Source: JBNJGT01 sp046496745 (lineage in GTDB: Archaea; Nanobdellota; Nanobdellia; Woesearchaeales; JACJVW01). Taken from it: a stretch of 27,845 bases of DNA. The position numbers were made by a program, and so were the translations under genes. The notes beneath the pieces are model-generated. The model was not told the DNA's origin and made no database searches. It saw nothing but the letters and a program-made list of their open reading frames with translations. Location: assembly GCA_046496745.1 (NCBI GenBank), contig JAWOGQ010000011.1, positions 1-27,845 on the forward strand, read 5' to 3'. Shown piece by piece: positions 1 to 7,691 of the stretch; positions within the stretch are counted from its first letter, which is position 1; every line of letters starts with the position of its first letter.

Positions 1-203
1 TCTGCGATTGCTTTGAGATTCTTTACAGGTGCGTCTATGACTATCTTTGATGCAGCTGCATGAATCGTCTCTACTGGAGCATTTATGAATATGTGGTTTG
101 CTGCAATGTTTGCAGTCTCTGTTGTCTCGTTTATTATTACGGTATTTCCTGTCATGAGAGCGTTTGCGAATGGAAGGAGGAGTAATAGAAGGAGTATTCT
201 CAT
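1..203 (-). CDS. Secreted protein with signal peptide, 3'-truncated by window edge
   Basis: The reading frame is open from an ATG at 203 to the window edge, giving 67 residues. It begins MRILLLLLLLPFANA, a typical signal peptide, followed by MTGNTVIINETTETANIAA. The mature part alternates short hydrophobic strands with Asn, Asp, Ala and Pro (HIFINAPVETIHAA, then KIVIDAPVKNLKAI). That is the rhythm of a right-handed beta-helix or bactofilin-like repeat, but this is inference from under 50 residues. The ATG overlaps the TGA of the upstream YjbQ-family gene (ATGA), so the two are probably translationally coupled. No specific function can be assigned. The protein is expected on the outside of the cell or membrane. 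Confidence 0.6.
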   Translation of the reverse strand, partial: MRILLLLLLLPFANALMTGNTVIINETTETANIAANHIFINAPVETIHAAASKIVIDAPVKNLKAIA

Positions 204-568
204 GCTATCACGACTTTTCTTTCTCTTGGGCCGTCAAATTCACAGAAAAAGATGCCCTGCCATGTCCCTAGCGCGAGTTTTCCGTCAATAATCGGTATCG
301 TGACGTTTGAACCTATGAGTGATGCCTTGATGTGACCGTCGCTGTTACCTTCAGCATGCTTGTAGTTGCCCGGAGGAACCAGTTTTGCAAGGTAGTCAAG
401 AATATCTTCTTCCACGGTAGGATCAGCGTTCTCGTTGATTGTGATTGCAGCGGTTGTGTGAGGCACATAGACTGTCACTGTCTTTCTATTCTTATCAAGG
501 CTCTGTTCTATTTTTTGGGTTATGTCTATGAACTCATTCTTTGCGGAAGTCTGGATAATGAGAATCAT
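200..568 (-). CDS. yjbQ: YjbQ/UPF0047 family protein (annotated as secondary thiamine-phosphate synthase)
   Basis: This 122-aa protein covers nearly the full usual length (about 130-140 aa) of the YjbQ/UPF0047 family. Family motifs are visible: HTTAAITINENADP (residues ~37-50), HAEGNSDGHIKASLIGS (~71-87), and GTWQGIFFCEFDGPRERKV near the C-terminus. The conserved His and acidic residues form the presumed metal or substrate pocket. Members have weak thiamine-phosphate synthase activity and their physiological role is uncertain. The start at 568 has no Shine-Dalgarno sequence. A TATA-like element at 591-600 lies about 27 nt upstream, so it probably starts a leaderless transcript. It overlaps the next, secreted, gene by 4 nt. 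Confidence 0.9.
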   Translation of the reverse strand: MILIIQTSAKNEFIDITQKIEQSLDKNRKTVTVYVPHTTAAITINENADPTVEEDILDYLAKLVPPGNYKHAEGNSDGHIKASLIGSNVTIPIIDGKLALGTWQGIFFCEFDGPRERKVVIA

Positions 569-590
569 AGATGGGTATAAAATAAAAAAA

Positions 591-600
591 GTATAATAAA
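591..600 (-). promoter_or_regulatory. TATA box for the YjbQ gene
   Basis: TTTATTATAC on the minus strand is centred about 27 nt before the ATG at 568. This spacing implies that transcription starts at or next to the start codon. The gene lacks an SD, in agreement. Confidence 0.5.
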
Positions 601-606
601 CTTTGC

Positions 607-1548
607 TTACATGTCCTTGAAGCCGTGCTCTTCAACCATGAAATTGCATTCACCGTCTGCAAGATTTGGGGCGTCTATGAGCTTTGCGACACGGGAACCT
701 TTCTTTCCTTTTCTCAGGTATATCCTGAAGGTTGAGGCGTGGGCAACCACGTGGCCACCTATTGCCTGGGTAGGGTCACCAAAGAACATGTCAGGCTTTG
801 CCATGACCTGGTTTGTGACGTAGACACAGGTGTTGTAGGTGTCTGCGATCTTCAAGAGCTGATGCATGTGCCGGTTCAGCTTCTGCTGGCGCTCTGCAAG
901 AGTGCCCCTGCCCACGAATTCAGCCCTGAAATGCGCTGTCAGAGAGTCCACGATAAGTGCCTTTATCTTCATGTTCTCTTTTGTCACAAGGTCTTCTGCC
1001 TTTTCAGCCAGGAGAATCTGGTGGTCTGAGTTATAGGCTCTTGCAACCTTGATGTTCTTCAATACTCTCTCTGGTTCAAGGCCTGCTCCTTCAGCCAGCT
1101 GGATGATCCTTTCCGGCCTGAAGGTGTTTTCTGTGTCGATGTAGATAGCAACACTTTCCGGATCTTCCATCTGGCACCTGACAGCAAGCATGTGGCCTAT
1201 CTGGGTCTTTCCTGAGCCGAATTCACCAAAACATTCTGTGATCGCGCCTGTTTCCAAGCCTCCTCCCAGAAGTTCATTTAGGGATTCTGAACCTGTGGAG
1301 ATCTTCTTGATAGTGGATCGGCGGTTCAGGATGTCCTCTCCTGACTCAAATCCCATATTAAGATTGTTCCTTGCAGCGTTTATCATCTTGCGGGATGCGG
1401 ATTCAGTGATGCCTGCGGCATCCATCATCTCGCCAGGAGATGACACTGCGATGCTCATGAGATTCTGGTACCCTGCTTCTTTTAGTTTTTCTGCTGTTGC
1501 AGCTCCTACTCCTGGTAGGTCCTCTATTGACATTTCTTTATCAGCCAT
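607..1548 (-). CDS. radA: DNA repair and recombination protein RadA
   Basis: Archaeal RecA/Rad51-family recombinase of 313 aa, close to the family norm of about 320. It forms filaments on ssDNA and drives strand exchange. The N-terminus carries a helix-hairpin-helix domain (IEDLPGVGAATAEKLKEAG, residues ~8-26). Walker A is GEFGSGKTQ (~108-116), Walker B is ALIVDS, and the RGTLAERQQKLNRH segment and L2-region residues (FGDPTQAIGG) follow. The frame also contains a GTG at 1557, but the ATG at 1548 is preferred because GGTGAT lies 6 nt upstream and it gives the standard N-terminus. The upstream 89-aa gene ends at 1554, only 5 nt before this start, so the two are co-transcribed. An RPA-like gene lies nearby, fitting a recombination neighbourhood. 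Confidence 0.97.
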   Translation of the reverse strand: MADKEMSIEDLPGVGAATAEKLKEAGYQNLMSIAVSSPGEMMDAAGITESASRKMINAARNNLNMGFESGEDILNRRSTIKKISTGSESLNELLGGGLETGAITECFGEFGSGKTQIGHMLAVRCQMEDPESVAIYIDTENTFRPERIIQLAEGAGLEPERVLKNIKVARAYNSDHQILLAEKAEDLVTKENMKIKALIVDSLTAHFRAEFVGRGTLAERQQKLNRHMHQLLKIADTYNTCVYVTNQVMAKPDMFFGDPTQAIGGHVVAHASTFRIYLRKGKKGSRVAKLIDAPNLADGECNFMVEEHGFKDM

Positions 1549-1553
1549 GATAA

Positions 1554-1823
1554 TCACCTGATGTTTACCTCTTCAATGGATTCATCCTTTAGCACAAGAT
1601 ACTCGTATGCCTTGTTCAGGGCGAGAATCGCTTTCGGGATGTCATTGAGACGCAAAGAATTCGCATTCTGCCAGTTTCCATCCTTATCCTGATACCTTCT
1701 TTGAAGGTTGATGGTACTGAATGAAACGCTTTCGCCTTTCTTGTTTGTCGTGTCGTTCTTCCATATGCTTGCGGAAACAGCTCCCGCATCGAATTTCTTT
1801 TCCGGTTTTTTTCCATCTGTCAT
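1554..1823 (-). CDS. Small conserved protein upstream of radA, possibly nucleic-acid binding
   Basis: An 89-aa protein of unknown function. It has a basic N-terminus, then VSASIWKND, SFSTINLQRRYQDKDG and LNDIPKAILALNKAYEYL. The pattern of strands followed by one amphipathic helix resembles small PC4-, Whirly- or Pur-like ssDNA-binding folds. This is a structural guess, not a recognised family match. The frame allows a GTG at 1832, but the ATG at 1823 has an SD (GAGGTG) 6 nt upstream, and the GTG sits inside that SD. It ends 5 nt before the radA ATG, so a role with RadA in DNA repair is plausible. It is the first gene of the radA transcript. Confidence 0.75.
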   Translation of the reverse strand: MTDGKKPEKKFDAGAVSASIWKNDTTNKKGESVSFSTINLQRRYQDKDGNWQNANSLRLNDIPKAILALNKAYEYLVLKDESIEEVNIR

Positions 1824-1897
1824 ACATTTCACCTCTTGCTATTCGCATTTTCTTTCACTTCCTTTTGGAAGGAGGTATATGTTGTAAGGCTCTAATC

Positions 1898-1907
1898 TTT
1901 TATATAG
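1898..1907 (-). promoter_or_regulatory. TATA box of the radA operon
   Basis: CCTATATAAA on the minus strand lies about 80 nt upstream of the ATG at 1823. It predicts a leader of roughly 55 nt, unusually long for this window. Confidence 0.5.
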
Positions 1908-1916
1908 GTTGTGCGC

Positions 1917-2351
1917 CTATGTCCAGTGCAGAATAAGGAAAACTGTTATGATTGCTACTAAGAGGGTGTATTCCATGAATGACCCATTCTTTATGAATCC
2001 CTTTATCCTGTAGTTGATTGGCCAGAAGGGTCTTGTCCCTTTATAATTGAGGCTGTCTAGGAGAAGATGGCTTCCGTAACCTAGAAGGAAAGGTAGGGTG
2101 AATGCCGGAAAATAGAGGTGGATCACTGCAGCGCAGATAATCATTAGAAGGATGGAGTGGATAGGCCCCCTGTGTTCCAGACCAATCTTGAGGATCCAGG
2201 ATAGGTATTTGGTTCTTCTTCCGAGCTTTGATTCAGCTGTGTCTATATCAGGGAGAAGGGATGCAAACAGGGTCACTAGTGCCTGGGGAAGGGTGAAGCC
2301 GAATGTTAATGAGAGCAGAAGGGCGCTTATTGCATGGGTTTCAGCTCTCAT
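1917..2351 (-). CDS. YdjM/DUF457-family membrane-bound metal-dependent hydrolase
   Basis: A 144-aa integral membrane protein of the YdjM/DUF457 family (LexA-binding, inner-membrane putative metal-dependent hydrolase). Conserved elements are an early His (MRAETHAISALLL), LLPDID (residues ~33-38), EHRGPIHS (~59-66) and GYGSHLLLDSLNYKGTRPFWP (91-111). These His and Asp residues are thought to bind metal at the membrane surface. Three or four hydrophobic segments are visible, including a C-terminal one (YTLLVAIITVFLIL). The start overlaps the 3' end of the RPA-like gene by 11 nt, so it is translated from the same mRNA. The natural substrate is unknown. Confidence 0.85.
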   Translation of the reverse strand: MRAETHAISALLLSLTFGFTLPQALVTLFASLLPDIDTAESKLGRRTKYLSWILKIGLEHRGPIHSILLMIICAAVIHLYFPAFTLPFLLGYGSHLLLDSLNYKGTRPFWPINYRIKGFIKNGSFMEYTLLVAIITVFLILHWT

Positions 2352-3321
2352 CCTTCAGTTCCTGGTCAGGGTCAGGGTTGCGGTCAACAGAGAATGCCAC
2401 GAATTCAAGGCGGTCAAACATCTGGTTCTTTTGTGTCTTTCCGCGTACTTTAATAAGTTCTCCAAGGAGATCATTCTTGATCTGGGTAAACTTTTCGGGT
2501 TCAGTCCTGAATTGCTGTATCTCTTCCTCTGACTTGTCCAGGAGCGTTGCTGCCTGGTTCCTGAAGCATACTGAGCGGATTGTCTCTGTCCCGTCATCAA
2601 GGACAAAGTTGAGGAGATACGCGTATGCAGGGTCGATTGAACCGTGCTGCGGGCAGTTGAATTCTCCATCCTGGGGTTTTGTACGTTTTCCGCATTCAGG
2701 GCAGATCTCATAGAATTTAGGGTCGAACAACTGGACTATGTGGCCTAAAAGCTCTACATTCTCCTCGTTTTCCTGGAGCTCGTTTATGTGTTTTCTTGAC
2801 TGTGAACTGGTCTTTACCTGGATATCTTCTCCTTCAGGGTTTATCTCGATTGTCGATGAATCATTGAGGTGTATCTCCTTGAAATCAGGGTTGCGCTGGT
2901 TCTGCTTTGCAAATCCGTTTGTGAGTTTTATGACGTTTCCTTGTTCAATCTTTTTGAGATTGTCTGCCTTATCATTCCACATGACTATGCGGATTGTTCC
3001 AGTCTCGTCTGCAATCATGCATGAACCTACCTTGCCTGAGCGTTGCTCGTTCTTGAATTCACGGATCTCGTAGACTGCAGTAACTTTTCCGGTCACTTCC
3101 ACGTTTCCGGTGCCTGGCTTGATGTCTCCAATCTTTTGCTTGGTGTTCTCGTCCACTATCTTTGCTCCCAGTTCATTTGCTATAATGTGTGCGGCTCCTT
3201 CTTTTGAGATGAGGCCTGTGAGTTGGTTAAGCTTTTCCTGGATCTTTGTTTCAATCTCTGATTCGCTCTTTCCTGTCTGTTCAGAGATCATTGTGACTGC
3301 TTTATCATATGAAATGTTCAT
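2341..3321 (-). CDS. rpa: RPA-like single-stranded DNA-binding protein
   Basis: A 326-aa archaeal replication protein A-like protein that binds ssDNA in replication and repair. After a helical N-terminus (about 1-65) there is an OB fold (~72-160; GNVEVTGKVTAVYEIREF and TGTIRIVMWND). A zinc ribbon follows at ~205-228, with ligands CPEC and CPQH separated by 12 residues. The C-terminal region (AYAYLLNFVLDDGTETIRSV) resembles the second OB-like part of archaeal RPA41-type proteins. The ATG at 3321 is preceded by GGTGAT. A TATA box about 36 nt upstream implies a leader of only about 10 nt. It is transcribed divergently from PEP synthase and overlaps the YdjM-like gene. Confidence 0.9.
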   Translation of the reverse strand: MNISYDKAVTMISEQTGKSESEIETKIQEKLNQLTGLISKEGAAHIIANELGAKIVDENTKQKIGDIKPGTGNVEVTGKVTAVYEIREFKNEQRSGKVGSCMIADETGTIRIVMWNDKADNLKKIEQGNVIKLTNGFAKQNQRNPDFKEIHLNDSSTIEINPEGEDIQVKTSSQSRKHINELQENEENVELLGHIVQLFDPKFYEICPECGKRTKPQDGEFNCPQHGSIDPAYAYLLNFVLDDGTETIRSVCFRNQAATLLDKSEEEIQQFRTEPEKFTQIKNDLLGELIKVRGKTQKNQMFDRLEFVAFSVDRNPDPDQELKDES

Positions 3322-3352
3322 CCTATCACCTGGTGTTTCGGTATTCTGGCAT

Positions 3353-3361
3353 CTTTATAAG
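3353..3361 (-). promoter_or_regulatory. TATA box of the rpa gene
   Basis: CTTATAAAG on the minus strand, centred 36 nt before the rpa ATG, puts the transcript start almost at the GGTGAT ribosome binding site. Confidence 0.55.
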
Positions 3362-3370
3362 TTTTTATGT

Positions 3371-3384
3371 GTTTTGGCCAAAAC
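3371..3384. promoter_or_regulatory. Perfect 14-bp palindrome between the divergent rpa and ppsA promoters
   Basis: GTTTTGGCCAAAAC is its own reverse complement. It abuts the ppsA TATA element on one side and lies 9 nt beyond the rpa TATA box on the other. This is the position of a BRE or a transcription-factor site upstream of both core promoters. A dimeric regulator site is inferred, and the factor is unknown. Confidence 0.45.
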
Positions 3385-3393
3385 CTTTAAATA
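3385..3393 (+). promoter_or_regulatory. TATA box of ppsA
   Basis: CTTTAAATA, centred about 43 nt before the ATG at 3432, predicts a start near 3415 and a short leader carrying the SD GAGGTG at 3420-3425. A second A/T-rich stretch (TTTATAAAAG, 3411-3420) is too close to the ATG to be the TATA box. Confidence 0.45.
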
Positions 3394-3431
3394 TCACTCG
3401 GTATGGTGTTTTTATAAAAGAGGTGTCGTTT

Positions 3432-5843
3432 ATGCAGAAAGAAAGGAAGTTTATTCTCTGGTTTAATGAAATAGGAATTTCAGATGTTCATCTAGTTGGC
3501 GGAAAGAACGCAAGCCTTGGCGAGATGCACAGGGCTCTGGTAAAGAAAGGGGTTGCTGTCCCTAATGGGTTTGCGATCACTGCATATGCTTACCGCTATT
3601 TTGTGGAAAGTGCAGGGCTTACACAGAAAATCAGGAAAATTCTAAAGGGGCTTGATACCCGGAACATGAAGAACCTTAGTACAAAAGGGCATCAGGTTCG
3701 GGAACTTATAAGGAATACTCCTTTTCCAAAGGAGATGGAGCATGAGATATTGCAGGCTTATGAAAAACTATGCAAGCAGTATCGTGAGAAACATACAGAT
3801 GTTGCTGTTCGAAGCAGTGCTACAGCAGAGGACCTCCCGGATGCAAGCTTTGCAGGGCAGCAGGAAACTTACCTGAATATCAAAGGGAAACATACTCTGC
3901 TTGAATCCTGCAAGAAATGCTTTGCTTCACTTTTCACCAACAGGGCAATATCATACAGGAATGACAAGGATTTTGACCATTTCAATGTATATCTCTCTAT
4001 TGCTGTGCAGAAGATGGTAAGAAGCGATCTTGCATGTTCTGGTGTCATGTTCTCAATTGATACGGAGAGCGGGTTTGAGAATTCAGTGTTTATCACAGGG
4101 GCTTATGGTCTTGGAGAGAACGTGGTGCAAGGTGCTGTGAATCCTGATGAGTATTATGTATTCAAGCCTACTCTGAGGCAGGGTTATAATGCTATTGTCT
4201 CAAAGAATGTGGGTCGAAAGAAAATCAAGATGGTCTATAATCATGGGGGAAATACATACACGAAGAACGTGAATGTGCCTAATGAAGACCGGAATAAATT
4301 TGTCCTGACGGATAAGGAAGTTTTAAAGCTTGCACGCTGGGCTGTTGAAATCGAGGAGCATTATTCCAAGAAAAGAGGAAAGTTCACGCCTATGGACATG
4401 GAGTGGGCTAAGGATGGCAAGAGTGGAAGACTTTTCATTGTACAGGCACGTCCAGAGACTGTCCAGAGCCAGGTTGACAGGACCAAGTATGAGGAGTATG
4501 TCATGAAGGGTAATGGCAAGCTGGTATGCAAGGGAAAAAGTGTCGGGAATCGCATTGGTTCAGGACAAGCCAATGTGATCAAGGAAGTGAAAGATATAGG
4601 CAAGTTCAAGAAAGGAGAGGTGCTTGTTACTGACATGACTGACCCTGACTGGGAACCTATAATGAAGATTGCAGGTGCAATTGTCACGAACCGTGGTGGG
4701 AGGACTTGTCATGCAGCAATCATATCCCGGGAGCTTGGGATCCCTTGTGTTGTAGGAACCCTGGATGCAACAGAGAAGGTCAAGCAAAAGCAGAAAGTGA
4801 CTGTATCATGTGCAGAAGGAAATGAAGGTTATGTTTATGACGGCCTGCAGAAGTATGAGGTCAATACAGTCGATCTCAAAGAGATGCCGCATACAAAGAC
4901 AAAGATCATGATGAATGTGGGCAGCCCTGAACAGGCTTTCAACCTGAGTTTTATACCTAATAGCGGGGTAGGGCTTGCAAGGGAGGAATTCATCATCAAT
5001 TCTTATGTGAAGATCCACCCGAATGCTCTTATTGATTACAAGAAGCTGACGGATAAGAAGGTCAAGAAACAGATTGATGAGCTTACCCATGGATACAAGG
5101 ACAAGAAAGAGTTCTATGTTGAGAAGCTTGCATTCGGTATCGGAAGCATTGCAGCTGGCTTCTATCCACATGATGTGATTGTAAGGCTTTCTGATTTCAA
5201 GACGAATGAGTATGCAAACCTTATAGGCGGAACCAAGTACGAGCCGAATGAAGATAATCCTATGATCGGATGGAGAGGGGCGTCACGTTACTATAACCCT
5301 AATTTCAGGAAAGCTTTCGGTCTTGAGTGCAAGGCACTGAAGCGTGTAAGGGATGAGATGGGGCTCACTAACGTGAAGATAATGGTTCCTTTCTGCCGGA
5401 CAGTGGATGAAGGGAAGAAGGTCATCAAAGAAATGGAGAAGCACGGCCTAAAGCGAGGGAAGAACAAGCTTGAGGTATATGTGATGTGCGAGATCCCATC
5501 AAATGTTATCCTTGTTGATGAGTTCTCAAAAGTATTTGATGGCTTCTCAATCGGGACAAATGACCTGACCCAGCTGGTGCTAGGGCTTGATCGGGATTCA
5601 GAGATCGTTGCTGACATATACGACGAACGGAATGCCGCAGTCAAGGAGTTTGTCAGTTCTGTCATAAAAGGTGCAAAACGCAACAAGCGAAAGATAGGCA
5701 TCTGCGGGCAGGCACCAAGCGATTATCCTGAATTTGCAGAGTTCCTTGTGCAGTGCGGTATAGATTCAATATCCCTTAATCCGGACACGGTTGTTCCGAC
5801 AACTCTTCGGATAGCTGCGATGGAGAAGAAGGTCAAAAGGTAA
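3432..5843 (+). CDS. ppsA: Phosphoenolpyruvate synthase (pyruvate, water dikinase)
   Basis: An 803-aa enzyme that makes PEP, AMP and phosphate from pyruvate, ATP and water, the gluconeogenic entry step (reversible in some archaea). The N-terminal ATP-grasp domain carries LVGGKNASLGEM and VRSSATAEDLPDASFAGQQE. The swivelling phosphohistidine domain has GGRTCHAAIISRELGIPC (catalytic His at about residue 425). The C-terminal TIM barrel has VMCEIPSN, FSIGTNDLTQL and ICGQAPS with the catalytic Cys (~758). The length matches the family. The frame extends upstream to 3309, but the ATG at 3432 has a GAGGTG SD 6 nt upstream and gives the usual N-terminus. A T-rich stretch follows the stop. Confidence 0.96.
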   Translation: MQKERKFILWFNEIGISDVHLVGGKNASLGEMHRALVKKGVAVPNGFAITAYAYRYFVESAGLTQKIRKILKGLDTRNMKNLSTKGHQVRELIRNTPFPKEMEHEILQAYEKLCKQYREKHTDVAVRSSATAEDLPDASFAGQQETYLNIKGKHTLLESCKKCFASLFTNRAISYRNDKDFDHFNVYLSIAVQKMVRSDLACSGVMFSIDTESGFENSVFITGAYGLGENVVQGAVNPDEYYVFKPTLRQGYNAIVSKNVGRKKIKMVYNHGGNTYTKNVNVPNEDRNKFVLTDKEVLKLARWAVEIEEHYSKKRGKFTPMDMEWAKDGKSGRLFIVQARPETVQSQVDRTKYEEYVMKGNGKLVCKGKSVGNRIGSGQANVIKEVKDIGKFKKGEVLVTDMTDPDWEPIMKIAGAIVTNRGGRTCHAAIISRELGIPCVVGTLDATEKVKQKQKVTVSCAEGNEGYVYDGLQKYEVNTVDLKEMPHTKTKIMMNVGSPEQAFNLSFIPNSGVGLAREEFIINSYVKIHPNALIDYKKLTDKKVKKQIDELTHGYKDKKEFYVEKLAFGIGSIAAGFYPHDVIVRLSDFKTNEYANLIGGTKYEPNEDNPMIGWRGASRYYNPNFRKAFGLECKALKRVRDEMGLTNVKIMVPFCRTVDEGKKVIKEMEKHGLKRGKNKLEVYVMCEIPSNVILVDEFSKVFDGFSIGTNDLTQLVLGLDRDSEIVADIYDERNAAVKEFVSSVIKGAKRNKRKIGICGQAPSDYPEFAEFLVQCGIDSISLNPDTVVPTTLRIAAMEKKVKR

Positions 5844-5860
5844 ATTTCTTATTTTTCTTA
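5844..5860 (+). terminator. T-rich tract after ppsA
   Basis: The TAA is followed by a tract rich in T (ATTTCTTATTTTTCTTATA). Archaeal RNA polymerase commonly stops at such tracts. No hairpin is present, and the assignment is weak. Confidence 0.35.
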
Positions 5861-5877
5861 TATTCTATACGACAATC

Positions 5878-5886
5878 CTTATAAAG
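5878..5886 (+). promoter_or_regulatory. TATA box of sufCB, leaderless
   Basis: CTTATAAAG is centred 26 nt before the sufC ATG at 5908, with no SD in between. This places the transcription start on the start codon. Confidence 0.65.
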
Positions 5887-5907
5887 TTCTTTATCTTACC
5901 GATCATT

Positions 5908-6642
5908 ATGCTTGATATAGAAAATCTTCATGTGTCAGCAGGTTCTGTCGAGATACTAAAGGGATTATCCCTTTCTATTGAGGACTCATCTGTCTATGTC
6001 CTTTTCGGGCCTAACGGCTCTGGAAAGACTACCCTGATGAAGGCCCTTGTGGGTTTTCCTAATTTTGATGTGAAGGGAAGCATCAAATTCGAGGGGAAAG
6101 ATATAACAGGGAAAAGCATAGATGAGAGGGCCAGGCTTGGCCTGAACATATCTTTCCAGGACCCGCCTGCAGTGAAAGGAGTCACATTACATAACATGCT
6201 CAATATATGCCTGAAGATGAAACCTGAAGAGGATCTGCCGGAGGATGCCCTTGCTATGGTCAAGAGGTTCGGGCTTGTACATCTGCTTGAAAGGGATATA
6301 AATGCTGATTTTTCAGGAGGAGAACGAAAAAGGGCAGATATACTGCAGCTAATAATGCTGAAACCAAAGTTGCTTCTCCTTGATGAGCCAGATTCAGGTG
6401 TTGATGTTGAAAGCCTGAAAGTGATTGCACGAGAGATTGCAAGGTATGTGAGGGAAAACAAGGCCTCTGCGCTTGTCATAACACATCATGGACAGGTGCT
6501 TGATTATCTTTCGTCAAATACTGCGTGCGTGCTTTTGGAAGGGCAGATCAGGTGTTACCAGGACCCTGTCAATATACTTGAGGAAATCAAGAAGAAAGGC
6601 TATGTTGAATGTGTCAATTGTCATGAAAAATGGAAGAACTAA
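5908..6642 (+). CDS. sufC: Fe-S cluster assembly ATPase SufC
   Basis: A 244-aa soluble ABC-type ATPase that powers Fe-S cluster assembly on SufB. Visible motifs: Walker A GPNGSGKTT (34-42), Q-loop Gln in SFQDPP (Q84), ABC signature FSGGERKR (135-142), Walker B LLLLDEPDSGVD (155-166), and the H-loop ITHH (191-194). The double His after Walker B and the short helical domain fit SufC rather than a transporter ATPase. It is followed by sufB with a 13-nt overlap. The start is supported by a TATA box 26 nt upstream and the absence of an SD. Confidence 0.95.
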   Translation: MLDIENLHVSAGSVEILKGLSLSIEDSSVYVLFGPNGSGKTTLMKALVGFPNFDVKGSIKFEGKDITGKSIDERARLGLNISFQDPPAVKGVTLHNMLNICLKMKPEEDLPEDALAMVKRFGLVHLLERDINADFSGGERKRADILQLIMLKPKLLLLDEPDSGVDVESLKVIAREIARYVRENKASALVITHHGQVLDYLSSNTACVLLEGQIRCYQDPVNILEEIKKKGYVECVNCHEKWKN

Positions 6643-7691
6643 AGCGTGTGGGTATTGAGGACAAGGAAAAGCGTTCAGGAACTTACCTGTATGAGGATGA
6701 TTCTGCTGTCTTGTCTGAATCAAGGGATGAGAATATTGAGATCATGGACATACGCGATGCGCTGAAAAAATACGACTGGCTTTCCAATTACATGTGGCAG
6801 GCGCTTGATCCTGAAAAGGATGAGTACACAAAGATCGCCCGCAACCATTACAGGGGAGGATACTTCATGTGGATTAAGAAGGGTGCGCATATATCACTTC
6901 CAATACAATCCTGCATGTTCATAAAAGAGGATAATTTCAAACAGGTGGTGCACAATATAGTGATTGTAGATGAGGGGGCTCATGTTGATATAATGACGGG
7001 TTGTCTTACGCATGCAAATGTGCATACTGCTGAGCATATAGGGATGTCTGAGTTCTATATCAAGAAGAATGCATATCTTAATTTCACGATGATCCATGAC
7101 TGGAACGACAAGTCTCTTGTCAGGCCAAGGAGCGCTGCAGTCGTGGAAGACGGGGGTTCGTTTATCAATAATTATGTCCTGCTTGAGCCTGTAAAGGATA
7201 TACAGACTGCACCAGTGACTTACCTTAAGGGAAAGGATAGCAGGGCTACATTGACAAGCCTCTTGCAGGGTGTAGGAAATTCAAAGGTTGATGTAGGAGG
7301 GACAGTTGTCCTCCAGGGCGAAGGCGCGCAGGGTGATATAATCTCAAGAGCCATTGCAAAAGATAATTCACAGATATTTGCAAGAGGGCTTATCCAGGGA
7401 GATCATCCTGATTCAAAGGCGCATCTTGAGTGCAACGGGCTTTTGCTGTCATCGTCTGCACGGATACACGCGATCCCTGAGCTTCTTGCAACCACTGAGG
7501 GTGCTGACCTTTCCCATGAGGCTGCTGTAGGAAAGATTGCAGAGGAAGAGATAATCTATCTCATGTCACGGGGTTTGACAAAACAAGAAGCTGAGGCGAT
7601 GATTGTCAGGGGATTTCTGGATATCAATAAACTATCCCTTCCAGAGGCTTTCAGGGAGCGGGTCAAGGGATTGATACAACAGGTCAACTGA
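6630..7691 (+). CDS. sufB: SufB/SufD-family Fe-S scaffold protein (SmsB-like)
   Basis: A 353-aa protein of the SufB/SufD superfamily, partner of SufC, on which nascent Fe-S clusters are built. The central beta-helix has AHVDIMTGCLTHANVHTAEH, with a candidate cluster-ligand Cys. The C-terminal signature is AHLECNGLLLSSSARIHAIP, then LSHEAAVGKIAEEEIIYLMSRG. It contains the functional His of SufD-type and the Glu of SufB-type proteins. It is shorter than bacterial SufB (about 480 aa) and is the only scaffold gene here. No sufA, sufD, sufS or sufU lies in the window. That matches the two-gene SUF-like minimal systems of archaea, by inference. It overlaps sufC by 13 nt and overlaps the convergent giant gene by 8 nt at the stops. 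Confidence 0.92.
   Translation: MEELKRVGIEDKEKRSGTYLYEDDSAVLSESRDENIEIMDIRDALKKYDWLSNYMWQALDPEKDEYTKIARNHYRGGYFMWIKKGAHISLPIQSCMFIKEDNFKQVVHNIVIVDEGAHVDIMTGCLTHANVHTAEHIGMSEFYIKKNAYLNFTMIHDWNDKSLVRPRSAAVVEDGGSFINNYVLLEPVKDIQTAPVTYLKGKDSRATLTSLLQGVGNSKVDVGGTVVLQGEGAQGDIISRAIAKDNSQIFARGLIQGDHPDSKAHLECNGLLLSSSARIHAIPELLATTEGADLSHEAAVGKIAEEEIIYLMSRGLTKQEAEAMIVRGFLDINKLSLPEAFRERVKGLIQQVN

Noticed and set aside
3389..3407. A TATCAC half-site like that of the glycolytic regulator TrmBL/Tgr near the ppsA promoter
   Set aside because: The second half (ATGGTG after the 5-nt spacer) does not match GTGATA, so only one half is present.
3309..3431. Longer ppsA reading frame beginning at 3309
   Set aside because: It would overlap the rpa start and both promoters; the ATG at 3432 has a good SD and standard N-terminus.
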